A DNA stretch of 34,545 nucleotides from a bacterium (GCA_026418035.1 JAOACC010000105.1:1-34545); one strand, 5' to 3'. Shown: positions 1-10,092, numbered from the stretch's first letter. Numbers and translations are program-made. Notes: generated from the sequence alone by a model not told the origin.

Positions 1-87
1 CTTCTAAGAGAGATAAATATAGTTATAGCTAGGTTGAAGAAGGAGGGAGTTATAGAAAAGCTCAGAGAGAAGTGGGCTAGTTGGTAA
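1..87 (+). CDS. C-terminal end of a probable amino-acid ABC transporter substrate-binding protein (partial, truncated by window start)
   Basis: Open frame from base 1 ending TAA at 85-87: LLREINIVIARLKKEGVIEKLREKWASW*; typical tail of family-3 binding proteins and adjacent to the permease and ATPase genes. Confidence 0.6.
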   Translation, partial: LLREINIVIARLKKEGVIEKLREKWASW

Positions 88-123
88 CGCCAGCTTATTG
101 CTAATGAATCTTTCTTTTCATTT

Positions 124-759
124 TTGAGAAGTATACTTCCCCTTTTAGGAAAGGGTGCCTTAATGACTGTGGAGCTTACTATTATTTCAGTGGGATTAGG
201 GGTAATTATTGGTATCTTTGGTGGAATAGCTAGGGTTTCGAGGAATCCACTTCTTTTAATTCCCTCTACAATATATGTGGAAGTAATAAGAGGGACTCCT
301 CTCTTAGCTCAACTATTCCTTGTCTACTTTGGACTTCCCTCTTTAGGAATAAATCTTCCCCCTTTTACCGCTGCGGTTATCGCTATGGGTATAAATAGTG
401 GTGCATATGTTACTGAGATATTTAGAGGAGGAATTCAGTCTATAGAAAAGGGGCAGATGGAAGCGGCAAGGTCTCTTGGGTTATCTTATCTACAGGCTAT
501 GAGATACATAATCCTTCCTCAGGCTTTTAAAAGGATACTTCCTCCATTAGGAAATGAGTTTATTGCTATGTTAAAGGATTCTTCACTTGCCTCAACGATA
601 GCAATAGCTGAACTTATGAGGGTAGGAAGAGAGATTACCAGCAGGACCTTTAGAAGTTTTGAAGTCTTGACGGTAGTTGCTCTTCTATATCTAGCGATCA
701 CTTTACCACTCTCTTTAATTGTTAGATATGCAGAGAGGAGAATGAGTGTAAGTGATTAG
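124..759 (+). CDS. Polar amino-acid ABC transporter permease (HisM/GlnP type); 5' end uncertain
   Basis: [21 protein letters not shown]... and [43 protein letters not shown], the typical EAA-loop region. The called start is TTG with no clear SD. Confidence 0.9.
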   Translation: MRSILPLLGKGALMTVELTIISVGLGVIIGIFGGIARVSRNPLLLIPSTIYVEVIRGTPLLAQLFLVYFGLPSLGINLPPFTAAVIAMGINSGAYVTEIFRGGIQSIEKGQMEAARSLGLSYLQAMRYIILPQAFKRILPPLGNEFIAMLKDSSLASTIAIAELMRVGREITSRTFRSFEVLTVVALLYLAITLPLSLIVRYAERRMSVSD

Positions 760-1480
760 ACTAGAGAAGATATATAAAAGATTTGGGAAATTAGAGGTCC
801 TTAGGGGGATAGATCTCAATATTGATAAGGGTGAGGTTGTTGTGATTATAGGACCTAGTGGTGCTGGAAAAAGTACTCTATTAAGGTGTATAAATCTTCT
901 TGAAAGACCAACCTCTGGTAGGGTTATATTTGAAGGTGTAGATATAACAAAGATGGATGGAAGAGATATAGATAAGGTCAGAGAAAGGATTGGGATGGTC
1001 TTTCAACATATAAATCTCTTTAACCATCTAGATGTTATGGACAATGTCATCCTTGCCCCTATGAAGGTAAAGGGTTTATCTAAAGGTGAGGCTGAGCAGA
1101 TTGCTAGGGCTCTTTTAGAAAGGATGGGCTTAGGGGATAAGTTGTATGCGTATCCAAGTCAGTTATCTGGTGGACAGAGACAGAGGGTTGCTATAGCAAG
1201 AGCTTTGGCGATGCAGCCAGATATAATGCTTTTTGATGAACCAACCTCTGCCTTGGATCCCGAGATGATAAAAGAAGTCCTAGATGTTATGAAGGCTTTA
1301 GTGAATGATGGAATGACAATGGCTATAGTTACTCATGAGATGGGTTTTGCAAAAGAGGTTGCATCTAGGATAATATTTATGGATGATGGCTGCATTGTGG
1401 AGGAAGGAACTCCAAAAGAGATCTTTTCTAATCCAAAAGAGGAAAGAACAGCTATGTTCTTAAGTAAAATTCTTTACTAG
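752..1480 (+). CDS. glnQ: Polar amino-acid ABC transporter ATP-binding protein
   Basis: Walker [10 protein letters not shown], signature [15 protein letters not shown], Walker [17 protein letters not shown] start overlapping the permease stop. Confidence 0.92.
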   Translation: MIRLEKIYKRFGKLEVLRGIDLNIDKGEVVVIIGPSGAGKSTLLRCINLLERPTSGRVIFEGVDITKMDGRDIDKVRERIGMVFQHINLFNHLDVMDNVILAPMKVKGLSKGEAEQIARALLERMGLGDKLYAYPSQLSGGQRQRVAIARALAMQPDIMLFDEPTSALDPEMIKEVLDVMKALVNDGMTMAIVTHEMGFAKEVASRIIFMDDGCIVEEGTPKEIFSNPKEERTAMFLSKILY

Positions 1481-1492
1481 GTAGGAGGTAAT

Positions 1493-2131
1493 ATGCGGAT
1501 AGGACTTCCAATTAAAGTGGTAATAATTATAGCGTTAGTAGGTTTGAGTGTATGGACCTTTATGAGGTATTCTTTGAAGCTGGGACTAGACTTACAAGGT
1601 GGGGTACATTTGGTATTTGAAGCCCAAGATACTCCTGAAGTAAAAGTGACTGGAGATACCCTTAATAGAGTTCAGGCTATCATAGATTCTAGAGTAAATC
1701 AGCTTGGTATTACAGAGCCAATAATTCAAAGGGAGGGAGAAAGGAGATTAGTAGTAGAACTTCCAGGATATCAGCAAGACCCTCAGTCTGCTATAGATCT
1801 TATAGGTAAGACTGCCCTTTTGGAGTTTAAAGATACAGGGACCAAGTATGTTGAAGAAGGAACAAAGTTAATCGATGCCCCTATTATACTTACCGGGGCA
1901 GACCTTAAGGATGCTAGGGTTGGTTATGATCAGTATGGAAGACCTGTAGTTGAAGTAGAGTTTAATCCAAAGGGAGCGAAGATCTTTGCTGAATTTACAA
2001 AAAAGAATATAGGAAAGTATCTTGCCATAACATTAGATAGTGTTGTTATAAGTTGTCCTGTAATCCGTTCTGAGATACCAGATGGAAAGGGTCAGATAGA
2101 GGGTAACTTTACTCTTGATTCCGCAACTTAA
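1493..2131 (+). pseudogene. secD: SecD protein translocase subunit, N-terminal part (TM1 + periplasmic domain), ending at an in-frame TAA
   Basis: LKLGLDLQGGVHLVFEA ... GNFTLDSAT*; the same frame continues directly into the SecD C-terminal half. Confidence 0.85.
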
Positions 2132-2728
2132 TTGGCGGTGCTTCTAAGGGCTGGTGCCTTACCAGTTCCCTTAGATCTTATAGAGATGAAGCGTGTAGGT
2201 CCCACCCTTGGTAAAGATACTATAGATGCCAGTATAAGGGCAGGAATCATAGCGGTGATTCTGGTGATGGTATTTATGCTTATCTATTATAGATTCCCTG
2301 GAATTATAGCTGATATAGCACTTATTGTTTATGTTGCCCTTTTGATAGGTTTAGTTTCTGCTCTTAGGGCTACCCTTACATTACCAGGTATTGCTGCACT
2401 TATAATGAGTGTAGGTATGGCTGTAGATGGAAATGTGATCATATTTGAGAGGATAAAAGAAGAGCTTAGAAAAGGAAAATCTTTAATGGCAAGTATTGAG
2501 GCAGGATTTAAAAGGTCTTATGCGCCAATTTTAGACTCTCAGATAACTACACTAATAGCATCAGCAGTTTTGTTTTACTTTGGAACTGGTCCTGTAAGAG
2601 GTTTTGCTGTGATGCTTGTACTTGGGACTGTGATAAGCTTATTTACAGCTGTGATAGTAACGCAAATTCTATTCCAGCTTTTTGAACGTTTAAGAGTCAT
2701 TAAAAGCGCTAAGATGTTTGGGATATAG
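2132..2728 (+). pseudogene. secD: SecD protein translocase subunit, C-terminal part (TM2-6), in the same frame as the upstream ORF
   Basis: LAVLLRAGALPVPLDLIEMKRVGPTLGKDTIDASIRAG ... MAVDGNVIIFERIKEELRKG; contiguous with the N-terminal part except for one stop codon. Confidence 0.85.
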
Positions 2729-2737
2729 GAGGAGCCT

Positions 2738-3742
2738 ATGGGATACTTTGAGAAGTCTAAGGTAAACATTATAAAATATACATCTCTCTGGTTAGGAGCT
2801 GCGGTAATAGTTATTGTTCTTTCTTTGCTATTATTCTTTACAAAAGGGCTCAATTGGGGATTAGATTTTGTTGGAGGAACTTTAATAGAGTATAGATTAG
2901 GAAAACCTTTCGATAATGTAGGAGAAATAAGACCATTACTTACCGAATTTAACCTAGAGAAGACATTTATACAGAAGACAGAAGAGAATGGTGTTATTAT
3001 TAGGGCTAAAGAGTTATCCAATAAAACTAGAGAGGCTATAACTAAAAAGCTCTCTGAAAATTTTAGTGGTGCAGAACTTGTCCGCCAAGAATTTATAGGA
3101 CCTGTTATAGGAGCTGAACTTAAGAGAGCTGCTATTATAGCAACTGTCCTTGGATTGATAGCTCAGGTTATATATATAAGTGTAAGATTTAAGCCTGATA
3201 TGGCTTTGGCAGCAGATATTGCTCTTATCCACGATATATGTCTTGTTATATTAGCATTTATCCTTACTCAGAAGGAGATAAATACTCCATTTATAGCTAT
3301 ACTTCTTACAGTTGTTGGTTATTCTATAAACGATACCGTTGTTATATTCGATAGGATTAGAGAGAACTTAAAACTCAGACCTAGAGATTCAAGGGAAACT
3401 TTCCCAGAACTGGTTAATAGGAGCTTATTAGAGACCCTTACTAGAAGTGTAAATACAGTCCTTACTACAATAATTGCGGTATTGGTGGTATATTTCCTTG
3501 GTGGCTCTGCTATAAAAGACTTTGCCTTTGGGCTTGCGGTTGGAATAGCAACTGGAGGTTATTCGTCTATCTTTATAGCTGCACCAGTATTAGTCCTCCT
3601 TAGGAAGAGGGAGTGGTTAGAAGAGGAGGAGAAGCTTAAAAAAGAGTCTATATCGACACCTCCAAGTGTGACCAAGGTTATTGAGACTCCTCAGAAGCAG
3701 GTTAATCCAAAGGCTCCTTCGGTAAGGAGGAAAAGGAGGTGA
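2738..3742 (+). CDS. secF: Protein translocase subunit SecF
   Basis: LNWGLDFVGGTLIEYR ... VVGYSINDTVVIFDRIRENL; directly follows secD. Confidence 0.95.
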   Translation: MGYFEKSKVNIIKYTSLWLGAAVIVIVLSLLLFFTKGLNWGLDFVGGTLIEYRLGKPFDNVGEIRPLLTEFNLEKTFIQKTEENGVIIRAKELSNKTREAITKKLSENFSGAELVRQEFIGPVIGAELKRAAIIATVLGLIAQVIYISVRFKPDMALAADIALIHDICLVILAFILTQKEINTPFIAILLTVVGYSINDTVVIFDRIRENLKLRPRDSRETFPELVNRSLLETLTRSVNTVLTTIIAVLVVYFLGGSAIKDFAFGLAVGIATGGYSSIFIAAPVLVLLRKREWLEEEEKLKKESISTPPSVTKVIETPQKQVNPKAPSVRRKRR

Positions 3743-3748
3743 AATAGT

Positions 3749-4069
3749 ATGATGTATTTATATCTGGTCATAGTCTTTATCGTTGCCTTTTTTATTGCGT
3801 TGTTTGTACAGATAAATAACTATCCAATAAATCTAAATTATTTTTGGGGTACTAAGGAGGTAAGCCTAGCTTTAGCCCTTTTTATAGCATTTGTTATAGG
3901 TTTTCTTATAGCGGTTATAGCTAGGGTACCTCAAGATTTGGCAATTAAAAGAAGGTTTAGAAGCCTAGAGAGAGAATTATTTGAAAAGGAGAATAGATTG
4001 AAAAGTTACTATATATCTCAGAGTTCTTCTCAGACTCAAGAGAAGGCTGAGGGCGAACAAAAAAGTTAA
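3749..4069 (+). CDS. LapA-family (DUF1049-like) small membrane protein
   Basis: Two hydrophobic segments followed by a basic/coiled C-terminus; position between secF and recJ; SD aaaggaggtg upstream. Confidence 0.6.
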   Translation: MMYLYLVIVFIVAFFIALFVQINNYPINLNYFWGTKEVSLALALFIAFVIGFLIAVIARVPQDLAIKRRFRSLERELFEKENRLKSYYISQSSSQTQEKAEGEQKS

Positions 4070-4078
4070 TTTATACTT

Positions 4079-5710
4079 ATGCGGTTTATACTTAGGGACT
4101 GCCCTCCTGATTGGAAGGACCTTAGTAATAGCCTGGGTATCCTTCCGCCAATAGCGAAGATCCTTGTTGGGAGAGGAATTTCCTCTCCTTTTTTAGCTAA
4201 GAGATTCTTATCTCCTTTTATAGAGGGTATCGCAGATCCTTTTTTGCTTCCAGATGTTGAGATAGCCATATCTAGGGTAAAAAAGGCCCTTGTTAATAGG
4301 GAGCGGGTTTGTTTGTATGGTGATTACGATGTAGATGGCCTTACCTCTATTGCTACTCTCTTTCATACGATGAAAGGGCTAGGTTTTGATGTCTTTTATT
4401 ATATACCCAATAGACTTACCGAAGGTTATGGTTTGAATATAGAGGCTATAGAGAAGATAAGAAAGCAAAATGCCTCTTTAATAATAACTTTAGATTGCGG
4501 AGTGTCTTCTTTTTCTTCTATAGAATATGCAAGTTCTATTGGGATAGATACTATAGTGATTGACCATCACAATGTTACCGAGTCTTTACCTAAAGCGATA
4601 GCAATAGTAGATCCAAAAAGAGAAGACTCTTTATATCCATTTAGACAACTCTCTGGGGTTGGGGTCGCCTGGCAGTTTGCTAGGGCATTAGTAAAGAGTT
4701 TACTAGATGAAGATTCTTATCTAGAAGAGACATTGGATTTGGTATCTTTAGGAACAATAGCGGATATCGTTCCTTTAACTGAAGAGAATAGAATCATAGT
4801 AAAGCGAGGTATAAATAGACTAAAATTCTCTCCGAGGATAGGCCTTTTATCCCTTATGCGAAGTTCAGGTATAGAGGATAGTATGTTAAGTGCTGAACTC
4901 CTCTCTCTAACATTAGTCCCAAGGTTAAATTCGGCAGGTAGACTTGGCTCTGTAGATGTTGCAATAGAGTTATTATTGACTTCAGATCCGGTAAGAGCTA
5001 AAGTCCTTTCTGGGCAACTTGAAGAGAAAAATAGAAGTAGACGAGGACTAGTAGATAAAATTTTAGAGGAGATTATTAGAAGATTAGAAGGAAAAACCCT
5101 TGGTTCTACTATACTTGAGTATTCTGATTCTTGGCATTCAGGTGTCCTTGGTATAGTAGCATCTAGACTTGTTGATATGTTTAATAGACCGGCATTTGTT
5201 GGTAAAAAGGAGGGAGATATAGTAAGGTTTTCTGTCAGAAGTCCTGAAGAGGTTGATATATACTCGGTACTCTTTCCACTTAAGAGTATGTTTCTAAAGT
5301 TTGGGGGACATCATTATGCCTTAGGTTTAACCATAAAAGAAGACGAAGTGGATAATCTTAAAAATATACTTGATAGTAGTGTCCATATTGAGGGAGAAGA
5401 GTTAGTAGAGATAGATGCTGATTTGCCTCTTAGAGAAATAAATCCGATTCTTCTAAATCAATTGTCTCTCCTTGAACCATTTGGAATGGGAAACCCTAGA
5501 CCAATATTCATCGCTAGAGGTGTAAGGATTGTTGGAAGAGAAATGCAAAGTAATTCAAAAAGCATTATAATAGAGGAGGAAGGAAAGAGATTTGAGGTTT
5601 TTGACTTGGATGAAAGTACTATTATGGATAACTGTATAGACTTAGTTTACAGCATAAAGGGAATTGGAAAAATCGTAGGAATAGGAGGATTGAAAGGTGG
5701 AAATAGTTGA
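4079..5710 (+). CDS. recJ: Single-stranded-DNA-specific exonuclease RecJ
   Basis: DHH motifs: VCLYGDYDVDGLTSIATL, IDTIVIDHHNV, GGHHYALGLTI, EPFGMGNPRPIF. Confidence 0.93.
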   Translation: MRFILRDCPPDWKDLSNSLGILPPIAKILVGRGISSPFLAKRFLSPFIEGIADPFLLPDVEIAISRVKKALVNRERVCLYGDYDVDGLTSIATLFHTMKGLGFDVFYYIPNRLTEGYGLNIEAIEKIRKQNASLIITLDCGVSSFSSIEYASSIGIDTIVIDHHNVTESLPKAIAIVDPKREDSLYPFRQLSGVGVAWQFARALVKSLLDEDSYLEETLDLVSLGTIADIVPLTEENRIIVKRGINRLKFSPRIGLLSLMRSSGIEDSMLSAELLSLTLVPRLNSAGRLGSVDVAIELLLTSDPVRAKVLSGQLEEKNRSRRGLVDKILEEIIRRLEGKTLGSTILEYSDSWHSGVLGIVASRLVDMFNRPAFVGKKEGDIVRFSVRSPEEVDIYSVLFPLKSMFLKFGGHHYALGLTIKEDEVDNLKNILDSSVHIEGEELVEIDADLPLREINPILLNQLSLLEPFGMGNPRPIFIARGVRIVGREMQSNSKSIIIEEEGKRFEVFDLDESTIMDNCIDLVYSIKGIGKIVGIGGLKGGNS

Positions 5711-6218
5711 ACTAGCTAAGTTTATAAGAAACATACCGGATTTCCCTATAAAAGGGATACTTTTTAGGGATATTACACCACTTCTTAAGAATAGAGATGC
5801 ATTTAGGTCTGCAATATCAATGTTAGCTGATAATTTTAGAGACCTTGGCGTTGATGTGGTATCTGCTGTTGAAGCTAGAGGCTTCATAATAGGTGCTCCT
5901 CTAGCATTAGAGTTATCCGCAGGCTTTGTGCCTATAAGAAAGCCTGGTAAACTACCGTATGAGAGTATTAGGGAAGAGTACGCTTTAGAATATGGGACGA
6001 ACGTATTGGAGATTCATAAGGATGCTATTAAACCTGGCGAGAAGGTCCTAATAGCTGATGACCTTATTGCCACAGGTGGAACAGCTATGGCATGTAAAAA
6101 TCTTATAGAGAGATTGGGAGGCAAGGTAGTAGGTTTTGCCTTTCTTGTTGAACTTACAGAATTTAAGGCAAGGGAGCAACTGAAAGGTTATGATGTCTAT
6201 TCCCTTTTGAAATTTTAG
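5697..6218 (+). CDS. apt: Adenine phosphoribosyltransferase
   Basis: IRNIPDFPIKGILFRDITPLL and PRPP motif VLIADDLIATGGTA; GTG start overlapping recJ. Confidence 0.95.
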   Translation: MEIVELAKFIRNIPDFPIKGILFRDITPLLKNRDAFRSAISMLADNFRDLGVDVVSAVEARGFIIGAPLALELSAGFVPIRKPGKLPYESIREEYALEYGTNVLEIHKDAIKPGEKVLIADDLIATGGTAMACKNLIERLGGKVVGFAFLVELTEFKAREQLKGYDVYSLLKF

Positions 6219-8290
6219 AAAAGTTTGATGAAATTGGTAAGAATCTTATAGTATCTGCCTATGAATTTGCCCTTTCTGCTCATAATGGGCAGAAGCGTAG
6301 ATCAGGCGAGGAGTTTTTTGTTCATCCGTTAGAAGTGGCAAAAATCCTCTCTAGTATGGATGTTGATGCAGTTACTATAGCATCTGCACTACTTCACGAT
6401 GTAGTTGAAGACACACGTGTATCTATAGAGGAGATAGAGAAGAGATTTGGTCAAGAGATTGCTACATTAGTTGATGGTGTAACAAAACTTAGTAAACTTA
6501 CCAGCTTAAGTGGAGAGGAACGTCAAGCGGAGAACCTCCGTAAGATGTTTTTAGCAATGGCAAAGGATGTCAGAGTAATCTTTATAAAACTTGCCGATAG
6601 GCTTCACAATATGAGGACTCTCTCATATCTTCCTTCAGATAGACAAAAGATAATCTCTAAAGAGACTTTAGATATATTTGCCCCTCTTGCCCATAGACTT
6701 GGTATGTGGAGAATAAAGTGGGAACTTGAGGACCTTAGTTTTAAGTATCTAGAACCTGAAAAGTATAGGGAGATATCAAAACTTGTTGCCAAGACTAGAA
6801 AAGAGAGAGAAGAACACATACAGGAGGCTATATCTATAATAAGGTCTAATCTTGATTCTCTAGGAATAAAGGCAGATATACAGGGAAGGCCTAAACATCT
6901 GTATAGTATCTATATGAAGATGCAAAGGGACAACCTCACATTTGACCAGATCTATGACCTACTTGGAATTAGGGTTATAGTGGATTCGACTAAGGACTGT
7001 TATACTGTTCTTGGAATCATACATTCACTTTGGAAACCTATCCCTGGAAGGTTTAAGGATTATATAGCGGTTCCAAAGTCTAATATGTACCAAAGTCTTC
7101 ATACTACCGTTATTGGTCCTAGGGGTGAACCTTTAGAGATACAGATTAGGACGTATGAAATGCATAGGATTGCCGAGTACGGTATAGCAGCACATTGGAA
7201 GTATAAAGAGGGTAGAACTGATCAGGATTTTGACATAAAGCTTTCCTGGCTCAGGCAACTCCTTGAATGGCAGAAGGATATGCAGGATGCTAAAGAGTTT
7301 GTAGAACAGGTAAAGGTAGACCTATTTGAGGATGAAGTTTTTGTATTTACCCCAAAAGGTGATGTTGTTTCTCTTCCTAAGGGGTCTACACCTATTGATT
7401 TTGCCTATCGTATACATACAGAGATTGGTAATAGATGTGTTGGTGCCAAGGTAAACGGTAGGATAGTACCACTAGACTATAAACTCAATAGTGGAGAGAT
7501 AGTTGAGATACTTACATCTAAATCTGCTACTCCAAGCCTGGATTGGCTCTCTTTTGTAGCTACTACTTCTGCAAGAAACAGGATAAGGCAATATTTTAAG
7601 AGATTACAGAGAGAAGAGAACATATTAAGGGGTAAGGAGATTTTAGATAAAGAGCTCAAGAGGATACAGGGTGACCTCCCTGATAAGATGAAGGAGCTTG
7701 ATTGGGCACCCCTACTTGAAGCCTTTGAGCTAAAAGACCCTGAAGAGCTCTTTCTTGCAGTAGGAAATGGAGAGATTACTCCACAGCAGATATTCCAAGT
7801 ATTACAGAAGAGTACAAAAGAAGAGAAGATCCTAAGTTTACCTAAGAAAGAAGAAAGTACAGGTGTGTATGTTGATGGTGCAGATAATCTCCTTATAAGA
7901 TTAGCAAAATGTTGTAGTCCATTACCTGGTGATGAGATTATAGGTTATATATCTCAGGGAAGGGGAATTACCGTTCATAGGAAAGAATGCACAAATATAA
8001 AGAATCTACCTAAAGAGAAATTAATAGGGGTTCGCTGGCATGCGGATAACATACACAAATTCAATGCAAGAATAGATGTATATGCAAGAGATAGGGTTGG
8101 TTTACTCAAAGATGTTTTGACCGAGATCTCTAATCTTGGTAGTAATGTTTATGATGCAAGGGCAGTGGTGAAAAATGGTAGGGTAAATATTTACATAGTA
8201 TTGGATGTTCAGAATATACATCATTGTGATGCTATTTTAAGGGCTATAAGAGGAGTGAAGGATGTTATCTCTGTTGGGAGGCATACATAG
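6212..8290 (+). CDS. relA: Bifunctional (p)ppGpp synthetase/hydrolase Rel; ORF track starts at GTG 6335, but homology continues upstream to about the ATT at 6212
   Basis: HD domain (SAYEFALSAHNGQKRRSGEEFFVHPLEVAKIL... LLHDVVEDT), synthetase region with GRFKDYIAVPKSNMYQSLHT (RxKD), TGS and ACT domains. Residues before 6335 are conserved in this family but no ATG/GTG/TTG lies in frame upstream. Confidence 0.9.
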   Translation: MLEKFDEIGKNLIVSAYEFALSAHNGQKRRSGEEFFVHPLEVAKILSSMDVDAVTIASALLHDVVEDTRVSIEEIEKRFGQEIATLVDGVTKLSKLTSLSGEERQAENLRKMFLAMAKDVRVIFIKLADRLHNMRTLSYLPSDRQKIISKETLDIFAPLAHRLGMWRIKWELEDLSFKYLEPEKYREISKLVAKTRKEREEHIQEAISIIRSNLDSLGIKADIQGRPKHLYSIYMKMQRDNLTFDQIYDLLGIRVIVDSTKDCYTVLGIIHSLWKPIPGRFKDYIAVPKSNMYQSLHTTVIGPRGEPLEIQIRTYEMHRIAEYGIAAHWKYKEGRTDQDFDIKLSWLRQLLEWQKDMQDAKEFVEQVKVDLFEDEVFVFTPKGDVVSLPKGSTPIDFAYRIHTEIGNRCVGAKVNGRIVPLDYKLNSGEIVEILTSKSATPSLDWLSFVATTSARNRIRQYFKRLQREENILRGKEILDKELKRIQGDLPDKMKELDWAPLLEAFELKDPEELFLAVGNGEITPQQIFQVLQKSTKEEKILSLPKKEESTGVYVDGADNLLIRLAKCCSPLPGDEIIGYISQGRGITVHRKECTNIKNLPKEKLIGVRWHADNIHKFNARIDVYARDRVGLLKDVLTEISNLGSNVYDARAVVKNGRVNIYIVLDVQNIHHCDAILRAIRGVKDVISVGRHT

Positions 8291-8293
8291 CAG

Positions 8294-8731
8294 ATGAGAG
8301 TGGTAATTCAACGGGTTAAGTCTGCAGATGTAAAGGTGGATGGTAAAGTGGTTTCTTCCATAGGTAAAGGTTTTCTTATACTTGTAGGCATAAGTAAGGA
8401 TGATACAAAAAAAGAAGTAAAAGAAATAGCAAAGAAGATTCCAAATTTAAGAATTTTTGAGGATGAAAACGGAAAGATGAACCTAAGTCTTAAGGATGTT
8501 GGAGGAGAGGTTCTTTCTGTCTCACAATTTACACTTTATGCCGATACTTCTAGGGGAAGACGTCCTGGTTTTGAGCTGGCAGCACCTAGAGATGTTGCAA
8601 TTGAGCTTTGGAATGAGTTTAATAGACTTTTAAGAGAAGAGGGCCTTACAGTAAAAGAAGGTGTCTTTGGTGAACATATGGAGGTATCTCTTATAAACGA
8701 TGGTCCAGTTACTATAATAATGGAGGAATAG
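8294..8731 (+). CDS. dtd: D-aminoacyl-tRNA deacylase
   Basis: MRVVIQRVKSADVKVDG ... LSVSQFTLYAD ... NDGPVT motif. Confidence 0.95.
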   Translation: MRVVIQRVKSADVKVDGKVVSSIGKGFLILVGISKDDTKKEVKEIAKKIPNLRIFEDENGKMNLSLKDVGGEVLSVSQFTLYADTSRGRRPGFELAAPRDVAIELWNEFNRLLREEGLTVKEGVFGEHMEVSLINDGPVTIIMEE

Positions 8732-9760
8732 ATGAATTCTTATGAGAGGGTTTTGACTGTTCTTTCAGGTAGGGTTCCAGATAGAGTTCCAATCTTTGAG
8801 CTTCTTATTGATAGAAAGGTTATAAAGAAGATTACCGGAAGAGAAGATTATCTAGATTTCTGTGAGAAGTATCCCATAGATATTGTTCTAACAAATACCC
8901 CTTCAAAGCTTTACGAGGAAAGGGTTATAGATGCTAAAGATAGAGTCATTGTAAATGAATGGGGAATAAAGCGACAGTATACAGAGGAAGAAGTTTCTAT
9001 TCCCTTAGAGGGTCCTATAAAGACTCCAGAAGATCTTGAACATTTTGTGCCACCCGATCCTTATAAAGAGAAGAGATATGAAGAGTTGAAAGAGATAGTA
9101 AAGAGATTCAAAGGTAAAAAATTTGTTGGAATGCATCTACATGATGCACTCAATTATCCTCTCTATCTTAGAGGGGCAGAGCAATTGTTAATAGATACAA
9201 TAGAAAATCCTGAGCTTGTTCATAGGCTTGTAGATATATCTGTAACACATAACATTGCCATTGCTGAGAAGGCTATAGAACTTGGAGCAGACTTTATAAT
9301 CCTTGGTGACGACTATGGAGGCAGTAATGGTCCAATGATATCTCCAAAGACCTTCAGGGAATTCTTTTTACCTGGAATAAAAAGAATAGTTCAAGTGGTT
9401 AAGTCTAAAGGGGCTTTCTGTTTTAAACACTGTTGTGGGAATATAAATATTATACTTGATGATATGGTCTCTACAGGAATCTCTGCATTGCACCCTTTAG
9501 ATATAAGTGCTGGAATGGATATACTAGCGGTAAAGAATAAATATAAGAACTTAACGGTTATGGGTGGTGTAAACTGTGCTTCACCACTAACTGACTACAG
9601 TGTTGATGATCTACTTGAAGAGGTAAGGTGCGTCTTAAAAAGACTAATGCCAGGGGGTAGATATATCATTGCCTCCAGTAATTCCATACATAGTAAGGTA
9701 AAGCCAGAGAATCTTTTAGCAATGTGGGAGACAGTAGAAAGGTTTGGAAGGTATGATTGA
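8732..9760 (+). CDS. Uroporphyrinogen decarboxylase-family protein (URO-D/MtaA-like methyltransferase fold)
   Basis: RVLTVLSGRVPDRVPIFE, GDDYGGSNGPMISPKTFREFFLPGIKRIV, FKHCCGNINIILDDMVSTGISALHPLDI. Confidence 0.8.
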   Translation: MNSYERVLTVLSGRVPDRVPIFELLIDRKVIKKITGREDYLDFCEKYPIDIVLTNTPSKLYEERVIDAKDRVIVNEWGIKRQYTEEEVSIPLEGPIKTPEDLEHFVPPDPYKEKRYEELKEIVKRFKGKKFVGMHLHDALNYPLYLRGAEQLLIDTIENPELVHRLVDISVTHNIAIAEKAIELGADFIILGDDYGGSNGPMISPKTFREFFLPGIKRIVQVVKSKGAFCFKHCCGNINIILDDMVSTGISALHPLDISAGMDILAVKNKYKNLTVMGGVNCASPLTDYSVDDLLEEVRCVLKRLMPGGRYIIASSNSIHSKVKPENLLAMWETVERFGRYD

Positions 9761-9765
9761 CCTCT

Positions 9766-10092
9766 ATGAGACTTCTCTGGTGGAAAAAGAAGTCTTATTC
9801 ATATGAGTATTATTACAAACAGTATCCTGAGAGGATAAGGGAGAAATTGAATAATAGAGATATCCATTTTGTAGAGAGAGTTCTTGCTATATGTAGAGAT
9901 GCTGGTGTTGGTATGAGTTCAGAAGAGATATGGGATGCTCTCTTGAGATTTAATAGCAGTATAGATATAAATCTTAAGGAAGATGTTATAAAGTGGATAG
10001 GTCAACTTAGAAACTTTGTTATGGAGTCAAAGGATGCCTATCCCTCAGGCCTATCAAAGTTCTTTAAGAGAAAAGATGAATACGAGGAATGA
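9766..10092 (+). CDS. Small hypothetical protein (start ATG 9766 or TTG 9757)
   Basis: ORF of about 108-111 aa overlapping the upstream stop and co-directional; no recognised family. Confidence 0.55.
   Translation: MRLLWWKKKSYSYEYYYKQYPERIREKLNNRDIHFVERVLAICRDAGVGMSSEEIWDALLRFNSSIDINLKEDVIKWIGQLRNFVMESKDAYPSGLSKFFKRKDEYEE

Noticed and set aside
2129-2131. TAA reassigned to a sense codon in this organism
   Set aside because: TAA terminates other genes normally here (e.g. the SBP fragment at 85-87 and the LapA-like gene at 4067-4069), so a global code change is unlikely.
6200-6235. Programmed -1 frameshift fusing apt to rel
   Set aside because: No convincing slippery heptamer at GAAATTTTAG; tRNA re-pairing would have first-position mismatches, and Apt ends at its normal C-terminus.
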